DNA of 64,000 nucleotides from Primulina eburnea (taxonomy: Eukaryota > Streptophyta > Magnoliopsida > Lamiales > Gesneriaceae): the NCBI RefSeq assembly GCF_022965805.1, contig NC_133103.1, positions 48,925,693-48,989,692 of the forward strand, written 5' to 3'. The notes beneath the pieces were generated by a model. The model had not been told where the DNA came from and did not search any database. It saw only the letters and a program-made list of their open reading frames with translations. Both the position numbers and the translations under genes were made by a program. Below, piece by piece: positions 23,567 through 35,095 of this stretch. How positions within the stretch are numbered: position 1 is the first letter of the stretch; the number at the start of each line of letters is the position of its first letter.

Positions 23567-23574
23567 TATATAAA
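23567..23574 (+). promoter_or_regulatory. TATA box of the right protease inhibitor gene
   Basis: TATATAAA in the same TCTATATAAACAAATCCAA context as the left copy. It lies 190 bases before the ATG rather than 46, because a foldback (23623-23718) sits between promoter and start codon. Confidence 0.6.
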
Positions 23575-23622
23575 CAAATCCAAATTAATACCAATTCAAA
23601 CAAAGGGTTGTTTTGTTTTATG

Positions 23623-23718
23623 AGCTTGGTCAAATTTTTTTTAAGAATATAACCTCATGTAGTGTATTTGACCACTACATGGGGGGTTATTTTTTTTAAA
23701 AAAATTTTGACCAAGTCT
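23623..23718. repeat. Foldback (imperfect hairpin) inserted in the right inhibitor leader
   Basis: AGCTTGGTCAAATTTTTTTT..AACCTCATGTAGTG pairs with CACTACATGGGGGGTT..AAAATTTTGACCAAGTCT with a loop of about 8 bases. The left gene has no counterpart between TATA box and ATG. A MITE-like foldback is likely, but no clean target duplication was found. Confidence 0.7.
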
Positions 23719-23763
23719 CTTTTTTAAATTAATCCTTCAAAAAACAACGGAAAGCTAAAGAAA

Positions 23764-23849
23764 ATGGTTCTTGGGTGCCAGACTCCTAGATGTTGTGGCG
23801 GAGGTACTAATTGAAACATTTATACATTCTTTTATTTTGAACATAAAAG

Positions 23850-23940
<91 letters not shown>

Positions 23941-24285
23941 GATGAAGAAATGTTTATTATAAATCGTTTTTCATGAACTCGTTCCAAACTTGAGATTTTA
24001 ATTAGTTATGTCAGATGAGATACATACTATCGATCATTTTTTATTGGAACATAATGAAAATATTGTTATGCACGCGAAGGGCAGAAATACATGTGGCCTG
24101 AATTAGTAGGGATGGACGGACAGAAAGCAAAGGCCATAATCGAGAGCGAGAACCCGTTGGTGTACGTGCGTTTTGTGAAGAAAGGACATGCATGGTTGTT
24201 TGATTTCCGCTGCAACCGTGTGCATGTCTTCCTTGATGAAAATCTCAATGTTGCGTCTAAACCTTCCATTCCGATAATTGGATGA
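23764..24285 (+). CDS. Potato type I serine protease inhibitor, right copy
   Basis: Two exons, 23764-23803 and 24080-24285, encode 81 aa. The second exon has exactly the same length (206 nt) as in the left copy. The core MWPELVGMDG, the loop and the PIIG terminus are intact. Compared with the left copy the amino terminus is 7 residues shorter (MVLGCQTPRCCGG). Aligned to CI-2, the predicted P1-P1' bond is Phe-Asp within HAWLFDFRCNRV: an acidic P1' and the supporting Arg are kept, as in typical family members, and a Phe P1 would suit chymotrypsin/subtilisin-like proteases (inferred). The 276-nt intron holds a long (AT)n run. It is divergent from the left gene, with about 1.5 kb between start codons. 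Confidence 0.88.
23850..23937. repeat. (AT)n microsatellite in the right inhibitor intron
   Basis: About 44 AT repeats. The equivalent place in the left gene's intron has a short (AC)n/(AT)n tract instead, so the repeat expanded after duplication. Confidence 0.95.
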
Positions 24286-24829
24286 TCCATGCCTATTATT
24301 AATATTATATTGATCTAGAATAAGACTTTGTTCGTGAGAAGATATAAATCAAAATATCATATTTCTTATACTTTTTCTTCGTTTTGTCTATCTTGATTCT
24401 TTTATTAGTAATTTTATCATGGATAAATACATTTATAACAATAATAAAATACATATAAGTACAATTTACATACCGGCATAAGTAAACAAAGCAATAAAAA
24501 TATAAAGTGAAAAATAGGTAATTCAAATGATTGAATACAATATCAAATGAGAAAAAAAACTATCATTTATCTAAATTTATTTAATAAAATTCTTCATAAA
24601 CAGTCAATTACAAACATAATTGATATAAGTTTAAACTTGAATGATAAAGTAACCATATAAATAACAATTTAATGGAAAGATCGACAATCACACCACATGA
24701 CAAGCCAAGTTATCAGTCTTCCAAGCGCATCCTCAAAGCTTAGTAAATGGTTGGGGTCTTATCAAACTTTCTTTCGGTTTGAAGACAACATGTATTTGTA
24801 TTTATTAGAGTAGATGTTCTTCAAACCAA

Positions 24830-27280
24830 CGGCTGGTTAGAGAATTTATTGACTCAGGTGTAAAAAACGATTTTTATTTTATATAATTTAACTTTTTATG
24901 ATTTCATTTTACTTTGTTTGTATACTCATGCAATCAGCATAGATCAAGTTCTTGATTATACTTTAATACAAATGAATCTTAATTCGATTTTGAAACTCAT
25001 TTGTAAACACTGTATATTCTAAATTCGTTCATAGTCAATTCATCCAACGAAAAACAAGGATAAAAGCCGCTTCAGCTTGAGACTAGCAATTGTGATGTTG
25101 TGTACCGTGTTTCATGGTAAGGACATAGAGATGTCAAATCATGCAGATGATTAATCATATCATGATTGTACTGAACAACCTTCACTCGGACTTTCCAATT
25201 GGTTATCATCCATTGAAATGAAAAGTCCGTGGTTATAATCGTACATGACTACATACTAGAATTGTGCTTTGACTCGTTTACCAAATCCGCGAGGGTCACA
25301 AGATAGCGAGGTCGGGTGTAATTGCGAACTGTGTAGGAGGCAGTGCATTGTAGTTGGGAATTCACCACTCATGTACGAGTATGGATTTCATATGTGATCT
25401 AGAGAAATAATAGTGCATGAAATCTCTGATCAGAGTGTGAGATGTACGTTAAGGAAATAATTCTCTAATTGTGCATACGATGACATTATGAATATTTCAT
25501 GGTTGTAATGCAACCCTCGATGAACCAATAGTTGCAGATTCGATCATAGGGGTGTCAATTCCGGTGGGTCGGGTTGGTGCATAGTACTATTTAAAAATTG
25601 CTCAACCTGAACCCGATCCAACCCAAAAACTCCAAACCCGAACATGAACCCGACTAACTCGATTTTTTTTAATTTTTAAAAATTAAATAAAATTCAAAAA
25701 AATAATAATAATATTTTAATTTAAACACAAATAATAAATTTCTTTTATATATGATTTATATTTAAAAGTCTAATTGTAGTATATTTATTAATTAAATAAA
25801 AAATTGTTCAACAAATAAAAAATGTACAAAATAAATATTAAATTATGAAAATTTATGATATAAATATAAAATAAATATTTTTTAAGAAATACAATTTATA
25901 AAAATGTAGGCAATATTTATTAATTATATTTTTTAGAAAAAATAAAAATTTTCGTTCAACTCGAACCCAACCCAACCCGATCATTTTTTCGGGTCCAACT
26001 CGACCTGACCCGAACCCGAAAACCTCAAACCCAAACCTGGTTTTTTTCGGGTTGAACCGTGTCGGGTTGGTGGGTTGGGTCTGATTTTGATACCCCTATT
26101 CGATCGGGATATATGAGATGAATGGATCGTACTGTATGTTAATCATAACCGGCTGGTTCTTGCAGGCACTATCAATGATACCTAGGGAATCATGAGGCGG
26201 TGCTACTAGACGCTCTTACTATGATTCGATGAGTTTAATCAGGAAAATGATTTCTGACATTCTCATGACCTAATGTTGATGCACGGAATGTGGCAAATTA
26301 AGATAAGCCCGAATAAAAAAAAATATCCTGAATCACAAAAAGTTGTGAACTCACTGTTAGCTGTATCCCTAAATCATTGAGGGTCACACAAGCACTGGAT
26401 CATTTGTTCTCGTTGAGATAGTGAATTCAAGGAGTTGAAAATTTATGATAATTAAGAGTTGAGATAATATATTCAAGGAGTTGAATTTATATAAAATTAT
26501 GAAATAGTAAATTCAAGGAGTTGAATTGATGATAACTAAAATTTGGAGATAATAAATTCAAGGAATTGAATTTATAAAATTTGAAATTTTAAATTATTAA
26601 ACTCAGAGGTTAAATTTATTAAAGATTTATTAATTATAGTGGAAGAATGAATAATATGCTTGTAAGAGTATACGTCCAACATACAAATTAATTAGTGTTT
26701 TTAATAGACTTTGATATATTAATTAATTAAGCTAGTTGAACTAATCCAAATAATTAATTAAGCCTATTAATGTTACTTAAAGAACCAAAACATACAATTA
26801 AGGAAACTAGGTCAAGGGCTTATGTTTTAGGTAGGAGAAAACAAACCCTAGCCTCCATTCTTTTCTTGCAAAGTTTTCGAAAATTCTCCTCCAAAATGGC
26901 TCTCAAAATTCGGCTGGCCACTCCTAAAACAATAAGGGATTGAGCCGTCTTTTGGTTTTTGATTTCAAATGCAAAATATTTTCTATACTTTTTAGTGTAA
27001 GTTAGAAGATGAACAAAAATCCAGTCGTGGACCGGATAAGGAGATCGAAGAAAGGAGCTTTTTAAAGAAAGTTTGCGGGGAGATACAACAAGAGTTATAT
27101 CCGTTAATACCGGAATAGTTGTAGACAAATGAAATTTCACTAAAGGTATAATTACAAACATCCTATGAATGTTTGTTTAATTTAAACCATACGAGTGTCC
27201 AAGATAATATTTTGAATATGAAATAAAAACTTTAAAACTTTCACTGCGTTTTGGACGCGAGAAAACCGATTATCCAACAA
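24830..27280. mobile_element. 2.45-kb non-coding insertion in the right arm, LTR-element-like
   Basis: This DNA interrupts a sequence that is continuous in the left arm. On the minus strand its right border begins TGTTGGATAATCGGTTTTCT, an LTR-like start. The interior has no protein-coding content and holds a complete hAT-type element at 25547-26098. The left border is unclear, although TATTT occurs at both junctions. A non-autonomous LTR derivative is inferred. Confidence 0.5.
25547..26098. mobile_element. hAT-type non-autonomous element with CGGGTTGG interior repeats
   Basis: A 552-bp element begins TAGGGGTGTCAATTCCGG and ends TTTGATACCCCTA. Its 8-bp target duplication is TTCGATCA/TTCGATCG (25539-25546 and 26099-26106, 7/8). 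Near both ends CGGGTTGG/ACCCGAACCC motifs are iterated in inverted orientation around an AT-rich core. No transposase is present. Confidence 0.85.
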
Positions 27281-27740
27281 TATTTCACTCCAATTTGGTC
27301 CCAGCATTTGTCTCTCTACGACAATATTTGGGTCCATATATCGGTTAATTTCTTTCGCCACAATTTTTGTGGAAAAAATATACGTCAGTGAAAAGAAACA
27401 TAAACAAGAGGGGAAAAAATGAAGAGTAAATAATTATCAGGCCTTACTATATTTAACTTACAAAAAAAACAACATTCAAGCAAATATGCCATGTCAAACG
27501 CTGAATAAAATCAAAATAAAAACAAGAAATCATGTATTAATCTAACTTATAATATTAACCAACATATATCAATCAATAAAGGAACTGGCACAAGATAATT
27601 ATAAACCCACCATTAAACATGAAATAGAAGAAAACAAACTTTAACTTATCATGTCTTATAAAATGGTACACAATAAAAAACTAAAGTAACAATAAATCAT
27701 TTATTAATATAATTTATATTCTCAACCAAAATACTCCATA

Positions 27741-27935
27741 TTAAATAAAAAGACAAGTTCAACATAATTATAAGCTCTCTCACAACTTAAATAAGAAGAA
27801 ATTAAACTTTAACACATTATGCCAAAACACACCATAATTAAATAAAAAGACCATTTCAAGATAATTATAAGCTCTCACAAATTAAATAAGAAGAAATCAG
27901 ACTTTTAATTACATCATGCTAAATCGATTAAAAAA
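27741..27935. repeat. Two-copy ~97-bp tandem repeat
   Basis: The unit TTAAATAAAAAGAC..AATTATAAGCTCTC..AAATAAGAAGAAAT occurs at 27741 and 27838. A more diverged relative (AAGATAATTATAAACCCACC..GAAGAAAACAAACTTTAACT) precedes it near 27,590. It lies at the outer edge of the right arm. Confidence 0.7.
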
Positions 27936-28843
27936 AACTTGTTCCAGATAAGCCACAAAACTTAAATTACAAGAAGCTAAATTATAACTCATTATGTTTG
28001 TATATAAGATTTACAAAGCATGAGGTAAATAACATATTGAGTTATATCTAGATTAATTGTTGGAGCCAAACAAAATTGTAAGTTTCATGTTTCATGTTAC
28101 CATATTATAAATTAAACATCGTGTAGAAAATCCAATGATCATTACTAGTAGACTATATTGACCATATTAGAATTTTTTTCCTCAAAATTCATGTTTCAAC
28201 ACATTTATAAATATGATAAAAAATATGTGGAAGCAGATTGATCTTTACCTCCAACCATCGAATAACTTGTAAATTTTTTGTTTTCTTCCGATTGAAACCT
28301 TCTAAGTTCTAAGCACTCCAACTCTTTGTAGATGGTGTATTTTTGTTCTTATGAAGTGTGTGCTTGGGGACCTCAATCACTGATATTTATAGGCTTCTCA
28401 TACCGTTAAAGAGTGATTGAGGAAGCCTTATTGTCAAAAGAAGAGGCATATGTTCGTCTCAATTTTCTAAAGTTTATGCAGTGCATGTAGTGTTTTTTAA
28501 AAATTTTAGGTTAGGACCGTCGCTAATTCCTACACGTCTATTCTTCTTTTGATATGAATTGATATGTGCCACTTTTTCTTACATTCTCCCACTTGGCTCA
28601 TATCTCATTTTGCATAGGAGAAAGCAAAATACATGAATTATGTCGATATGTCATCTTAAAACGAGAATTATCCTTCCATGTCACAATTCATCATGTATCT
28701 CAAATTTGTATAAATGAAAAAAATAAACCCTATGTTTATTCGAAGTCCAACTTTATTGATATTTTTCAAGTCAATTAATGTGTGCAAAATAAATATGAGA
28801 AAATATCACATCATTGTTTCATTAATTTATTTTTACAACAAAA

Positions 28844-29531
28844 TTACATAAATGAACTAAGTCTCATTCTTTTTGTATGATCCTTAAATTTCAATGCTGG
28901 CATGCTTTTAGTCAAAAAATCTGTAATCATCAATTCAGTGCTAATGTGCTCGATAATTAATTTCTTATCTTTAACACGTTCTCGTATGGCTAAATACTTA
29001 ATGTTGATGTGCTTGCTTCGACTACCATTTTTGTTATTTTTAGCCACAAAAACAACAGCTGAATTTCCACAATATATTCTTAATGGTCTAGCTATAGAAT
29101 CAACAATTCTAAGCATCGAAATAAAACTTTTTCAATCATATACCACGTGAAGTTGCCTCAAAACAAGATACGAACTCAGCTTCCATAGTGGAAGTAATAG
29201 TCAATGTCTGCTTTTCACTTCTCCAATATAAAGCTCCACCAATTAGCATAAAAATATATCCTGAAGTGGATTTTCGTGAATCAATGCAACCAGCGTAGTC
29301 TGAATCAAAGTAGCCAATTACTTCCAAATTCTCAGTTCGTTTGAACATAAACATATAATCTTTGGTCCCTTGAAGGCACCTCATCAATTTCTTTGCAGCT
29401 TTCCAACGGTCTAAACCTGGATTACTCTGATATATTTCTAATATCCCAACAAAAAATGCAATATCAGGTCTAGTGCAAACCTGAGTATACATCAAGTTTT
29501 CGACAGCAGAAGCATAAGGAATGTTTTTCAT
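28844..29531 (-). pseudogene. Copia RNase H domain remnant
   Basis: The minus-strand frame includes the Copia RNase H block with the DSDYAGCIDSRKSTSGYIFM signature and a following EAEFVSCFEATSRGI segment, then continues in another frame to about 28,860 (KHINIKYLAIRERVKDKKL). The shift near 29,130 disrupts it. In the intact family this domain degrades the RNA strand during reverse transcription. Confidence 0.85.
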
Positions 29532-29537
29532 TTGTTC

Positions 29538-30825
29538 CTACTCTAGGTCATTCTTTGTGCATTGGCTTAAATTGAACTTATCTCCTTTCCCTATGGGAGT
29601 TATATTTGGTGAACAATATTTCATCCGATATCTCTCTAAAACTTTGTTGATATAGATTTCTTGAGACAGACCTAGAGTTCTTTTAATTTGGTCTCTATAT
29701 ATCTTAATACCAATGACATAAGATGTATCGCCCATGTCACGCCCCGAGCCCGGGCCTGTGCCTGCATGACTGCACAATGAGCCCCTATAGCAACTACTTC
29801 GTATTCATCTTCGCTTTTACAAAAATGATTAACCTAAGTTGCTATAGAACTCCATTGTAAGCACATTATAAACTCATTTTAAAATTTTAATTTTTAAGAT
29901 GTGGGACAAGGGAATCACAATCACCCCTCATTCAAAACGTGACGTCCTCGTCGAGACATGACCACTCGATCCACCAGTGCCGAGAATCTAGAGGTGGCTC
30001 CGATCATATAGAACTTTGCCCGGCACATTCAAGAGGTGGCTCCCATGCACGTAGCACTTTGCCCCGTATAGCACTTATTTCCCGGTGTTCTTTGTTGGTG
30101 ACCGGCTCTGATACTATTCTATCACGTCCCAAGCCCGGACCCGCACCTGCGTGACTGCACACCTATAGCAACTACTTCGTATTCGTCATCGCTTTTACAA
30201 AAATGATTAACCCAAGTTACTATAGAAGCCCATTATAAACTTTTTTTAAATCTTTATTTTTATGATGTGAGACAAGGGTATCACAACCTATATCCTTCGT
30301 ATCAAAGTTTTTAGAGAGAAAATTTTTCACCTCATATAACAAACCTTTGTCATTGGTTGTAGGTAATGTATTATCCACATATAGAATAAGGAAACAAATC
30401 TTCATCTCACTGATCTTCTGGTATATACATTGATCCATGATGTTTTCTACGAATCTGAATGAAGAGATAAGATCATGAAATTTCAAGTATCATTGACGGG
30501 AAGCTTGTTTCAATCCATATATAGATTTCTTAAGCTTACATATCAAGTTCTCACCATTACTAGAGAAGAATCCTTCAATTTGTTTCATATAAATCTCTTC
30601 CTCTAATTTTCCGTTTAGAAAAGCGGTTTTCACATCTATTTGTTGTAAATCTGAGTCAAAATGTACAACTAATGCTAGAATGATACGGAGTGAATCTTTC
30701 TTAGATACAGGAGAAAAAGTCTCCTTATAGTCGATTCCTTCATACTGAGTAAATCCTTTAGCTACTAGTCTTGCTTTATATCTTTCAATGTTGCCTAATG
30801 AGTCTTCTTTGTTTTGAAGACCCAT
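29538..30825 (-). pseudogene. Copia reverse transcriptase domain remnant
   Basis: Recognisable blocks are KARLVAKGFTQ, DVKTAFLNGKLEEEIYMKQ, then a catalytic-site block reading LYVDN where active elements have YVDD, then YVIGIKIYRD. The Asp-to-Asn change, a frameshift near 30,488 and the TRIM at 29735-30285 make it inactive. Confidence 0.88.
29735..30285 (-). mobile_element. TRIM-like element (551 bp) inside the Copia reverse transcriptase
   Basis: Two LTRs of 185 and 166 bp (29735-29919; 30120-30285) read on the minus strand TGTGATACCCTTGTCTCACA..GGGCGTGACA. A TAGTATCAGAGCC primer site (30116-30104, one base off the tRNA-Met type) follows the 5' LTR. The flanks GCCCA/ACCTA fit a 5-bp duplication of the interrupted codons, differing only by transitions. 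The internal domain is non-coding. A lone LTR fragment of this family lies at 55977-56130. Confidence 0.82.
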
Positions 30826-32261
30826 TTACATCCAATGACTTATACACTATCTGACAATTAAACAAGATCCCAGACTCCATTAAATGCCATAAAATTCATC
30901 TCTTTTTTCATAGCATTAAATCATAATTTTGATTCAGTACAACTCATGGCTTGTAAAAACGTTTGATGATCATTTTTGGCTCCGATGTTAAAATCTGATT
31001 CTTGTAAATACACAACATAATCACTAGATATTGCTGATTATTTTTTATTATAGTAGATCTTCTTAGGTTGTTTGGTTAATCAACAATTTCTTGTTGTTCT
31101 TCATTAACAACTTGATTTACTGGATTTTCATCAGCGATTTGTGGAACTTCAGTAACCGGTTGCCTAACACCCATTTGCTCTTGAAAGGTGTGAATAATGA
31201 CCAATCTATTATTTGAATAATAAGGTTATGAATCAATGTGATCTTTCTCAAGAACTATGTTATTTGAATGATCACTCTCACTAATCAAGTCATTCTCAAG
31301 AAATTTTGCATATCTTGATTCCACAATTCTAGTGTTGTGAGATGGACAACATAATTTTTACCCTTTGGATTTTTCGACATACCCAATGAAATATCCACTT
31401 ATAGTTCTTGGGTCCAATTTCTTTTCACGTGGGTTGTAAACTCTTATTTCTGAAGGACAACCCCTAACGATTGTATGTTACAAACTCGGTTTCCAATATT
31501 TAAATAATTCAAATGTCGTCTTTGGGACATCCTTAGTTGGAACTCGGTTTAATATATACACAACTGTCTTAAGAGCTTCAGTCCACAAGGATTTAGGAAG
31601 ATTGGAACTAATAAACATGCTACTCACCTAGTCCAATAATGTAAGGTTTCTCTTCTCAGCTACGCCATTTTGGTTTGGAGAACCAGACATAGTATATTAG
31701 GCAACAATCCCATGCTCTTGGAGAAACTTCGCAAACAGATCAGAAGCCTGCCCATTCTCAGTGTATCTACCATAATATTCTCCACCCCTATCAGTTCTCA
31801 CAATCTTAATCTGTTTTCCACATTGTTTCTCCACTTCAGCCTCAAAAACCTTAAAGGTTTCAAGTGATTCATTTTTGTTATGAAGCATGTAGATATACAT
31901 GTATCTTCAGTAATCATCAATGAAGGAGATGAAGTATTTCGAACTTTGTTTGTCCATATGTGGACACCAAATATCTGAATGTATGATTTATATATTTCTG
32001 TACTACTCTTGGTACCTTTTTAGACTTATTGGTCTGATTTCCCTTTATGCAGTCTACACAAGTCTCAAGATCAGTAAAAACTAAAGTACTAAGTACTCCA
32101 TCATTTACTAATATTTTAGTCCTCTCTATGGAGATGTATCTCAATCTCACGTTCCACAATATAGAAGAATCTTCATTTATAACACATCTTTTAATACCTC
32201 TTTGAACATGCATAGTGATGTTATTATTTTGTAAACAAATAGAGAAAAGACCATCAATCAT
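30826..32261 (-). pseudogene. Copia integrase region remnant
   Basis: The minus-strand pieces show the integrase core: VRTDRGGEYYGRY (one catalytic Asp region) at 31,900-31,697, then a decayed NGVAEKRN-like block (catalytic Glu region) beyond 31,690. The upstream pre-integrase part (32,261-31,917) has a C-x2-C pair (CVDCIKGN). Several stops and frame changes intervene. Confidence 0.85.
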
Positions 32262-32649
32262 TGTACCATTTCCAACAATATTTGATTTATAAAAAAATTT
32301 ATTGATTTATCCAAAACTGAAAGGAATAACCAAGGGGTACAAGATTTAAAACCAAAATTAAATTCTTAGAAAAAATAGGAACATAAAATGTCTTTTCTAA
32401 TTTTAAAATAAAACCACTATCCAATATAAGTCAGCAAGTCCCAATAGCCTTCACATGCGAGGACATCTTGTTTCCTGAATAGATGTTCCGCTCATTTCCT
32501 TGAGGTTTCCTTAGGCTTTGCATACCCTGCAAATTATTTGTGACATGGATTATAGAACCAAATCAATCCTCCATGTGTTATAAATCATAATCAACCATAT
32601 TATAATCATAACAGAAAAATGAAATGGGAAAAATTTTCTTTTCATCAAT

Positions 32650-33470
32650 CCTTAAATTTAATGCAATCATTCTTCATGTGTCTCGTCTTTTTACAGAAGA
32701 AACACTTGAATTCTTTCTTGATGTCAGGTTGGGGTGGAATTATTCATTTTCCTTTTCTATTGACTTTGGCTTGCTTCTTATACTTTCCTTGTGTAATCAT
32801 AAAAATATTATCACTTGTTTCTATTAACAACCTTCCTTCCTCTTGAAAATACATGATCATTAATTCATTTATTGACCACTTATCTTTATGTATATTGTAA
32901 GAAATTTTGAAGGGTCCATAGTGTTGTGAAAGAGTGTATAAAATGCAATGTACAAGAAAAACTTCAGACATTTCTACTTCAAGTGTCCTGAGTCGAGCCG
33001 CTATATCCTGCATTTTCATGATGTGCTCTTGCACACCTCTTGCAATGATGAGACTTAATGAAGAGAATTTCATAATTAGAGTGCTAGCAAGTGCCTTATC
33101 TAAAAATTGAAACTGTTTCATCAATAGCCTTCAGTAATTCTTTGACATTATTATGCTGATCGACGGAACCACGCATACCAGCAGGGATTTTGGTCTTTAT
33201 GAACATTACGCAGGGTCGATTAGATCGTTCTCATTTTTCAGAAAGAACATCATCCGGAATGTTGCTATCATTAATAGCAGATTGTTCGTTTTTTCATATA
33301 GCTTAATCAATATTCATCTACCCCAATTGAAGAAGAATTCATTCTTTCCATATTTTATAATTATCGTCCTTCAATTCGGAAATGTCACATTTCATATCAG
33401 AAAAACTCGCAGGTTGCATAACTGCATAAAATATAATATGCTTATTATTTTTAAAATTTCGAGGTAATAT
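32650..33470 (-). pseudogene. Copia gag remnant with zinc knuckle
   Basis: The frame 33,124-32,744 has the helical gag texture (QDIAARLRTLEVEMSE). Downstream, about 32,707-32,657, a CFFCKKTRHMKNDC box gives the C-x2-C-x4-H-x4-C knuckle that packages RNA. A frame break separates the two. Confidence 0.82.
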
Positions 33471-34544
33471 TATATTTTACTGATGTAAATCATTAAAAAT
33501 TTAGTTACATAAAATTTGCCCGTGAGCTAAAATTTTAATTCAATAAGATTTTTCTGAAACTTTATGCTATAATTATCAAAATATATTTTCTCTTAACTCC
33601 TGTGAGTAAATTAAGAAAAATATAATTTAATATTAAATATAACTAATTAGATCTCTGTTGGGTAAAATTTATTAGGTTTATATAATTAATTACAATTGAT
33701 GTCCATTATGTGATCCAAATCCACTTAATGCATAATTTTTCATAATTTGGATGTTGTGGCTATTTTTTAATTAATTTAAAACAATACGGTTCATTGAACA
33801 AAATTTTTGGCTTTACTGAATGCTTTATATAATAATTATTTAGTGACACGATCAATACTTTCCAAAAGTGCTCCCATGAAAGATAGGTAGTGCTAAGGCC
33901 CTTTAAATGCCTAACTCCTAGACATAGCAACGTTCCTCAGAGAGATCAGTGGCTAGTCAATGCAGTTTAAACGATCTATGAAGAACGCTCTCAGATAATG
34001 TTTTCTCATGTCACCTTATAATTATTATTCATTTAATCATCTACATTTATGTAAATCTTTATAAGCTAACATTTCGTTATGTGACTTTATATTCACATTT
34101 TACTTGATATATTAATTTAAAATTATAAATAACTTAATATTATTTTATGAACATAATGTGAATTTTAATGCTTTCAAAAATCATATTAAAAGCATAAAAA
34201 ATATTTATGATTTTAATTTCAGTGTATTAATATTATTCCCCTTAATATTGCATGTATATACATAAACAATAAATTATACATACAAAAAACAAAATAAATA
34301 TTTTATACACAAATTAAAGTACACAAAATATTTAGAACTATTCTCAATGCGTATAAATTATTTAACCAAATACTATATGTATAACAAATTATACATATAA
34401 CTTTAATAACGTAGTTTTTTTAACTATTATTATTATTATTTTAAAAAATAATAATAATGCATTTACTAACAATTGAACAATGACAATTGAAGACTTTTGT
34501 GGGTCTCCTTTTAATTCAATACACTGCATGCACATTGAAATATC
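33471..34544. other. Non-coding leader region of the Copia element
   Basis: AT-rich DNA between the gag remnant and the 5' LTR. No reading frame, gene or clear primer site was recognised. Confidence 0.5.
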
Positions 34545-34746
34545 TTAAGCACTCCAACTCTCTGTAGATTGTGTATTTTTGTTCTTATGAGATATGTGTT
34601 TAGGGACATCAATCACTGATATTTATAGGTCTTTCATATCATCAATGAGTGATTGCGGGAGCTTTATTATCAAAAGAAGATACGCATGCGCGTGTCAATT
34701 TTCTAAAGTTGAGACGCTGCATGTACTGTTTTATCAAAATTGTAGG

Positions 34747-35095
34747 TGTAATACCGAGCACTTGCCGCTTTACCAAAAGTTATAGCTAGTGGTAATGGTG
34801 CAACTCAAATCTTTTAAACCGCACAACAGCTCAAGCAACACGGTTCGATCGCTCAACCAAACATGGACAATTATTGCACCCAACAATCTCCCTCCAAATA
34901 ATGACACTCTTTGCAATCAATGAGAATCGAACCCGTGACCTTGACTCTGATACCAATTGTAGGACCGAGCACTTGCCGCTTTACCAAAAGCTATAGCTGG
35001 TAGTAATGGTACAACTCAAATATTTTAAACTACACTCAGCTCAAACACCACGGCTCGATCGCTCTACCAAGTAGAGACAATTATTGCACCCAACA
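34747..35095 (-). mobile_element. TRIM element (349 bp) inside the Copia 5' LTR
   Basis: Two 138-139-bp LTRs (34747-34885; 34958-35095) flank 72 bp holding a tRNA-Met-type primer site (TGGTATCAGAGT, 34955-34944) and a GGAGGGAGAT purine tract. It has a perfect 5-bp target duplication GTAGG (34742-34746 and 35096-35100). It is the same family as 21603-21952. The host is the LTR of another, dead retrotransposon. Confidence 0.92.

Larger units (their letters stand above)
23373..27780. repeat. Right arm of the large inverted duplication, split by an insert
   Basis: Segments 23373-24830 and 27280-27780 are the reverse complement of the left arm. The break falls inside a motif that is continuous in the left arm near 20,055 (GGAGTGAAATACAAGTACAT). 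About 2.45 kb of unrelated DNA (about 24,830-27,280) separates the halves. Confidence 0.85.

Noticed and set aside
26820..27161. A 113-residue minus-strand frame
   Set aside because: It lies in the non-coding insert and shows no recognised domain.
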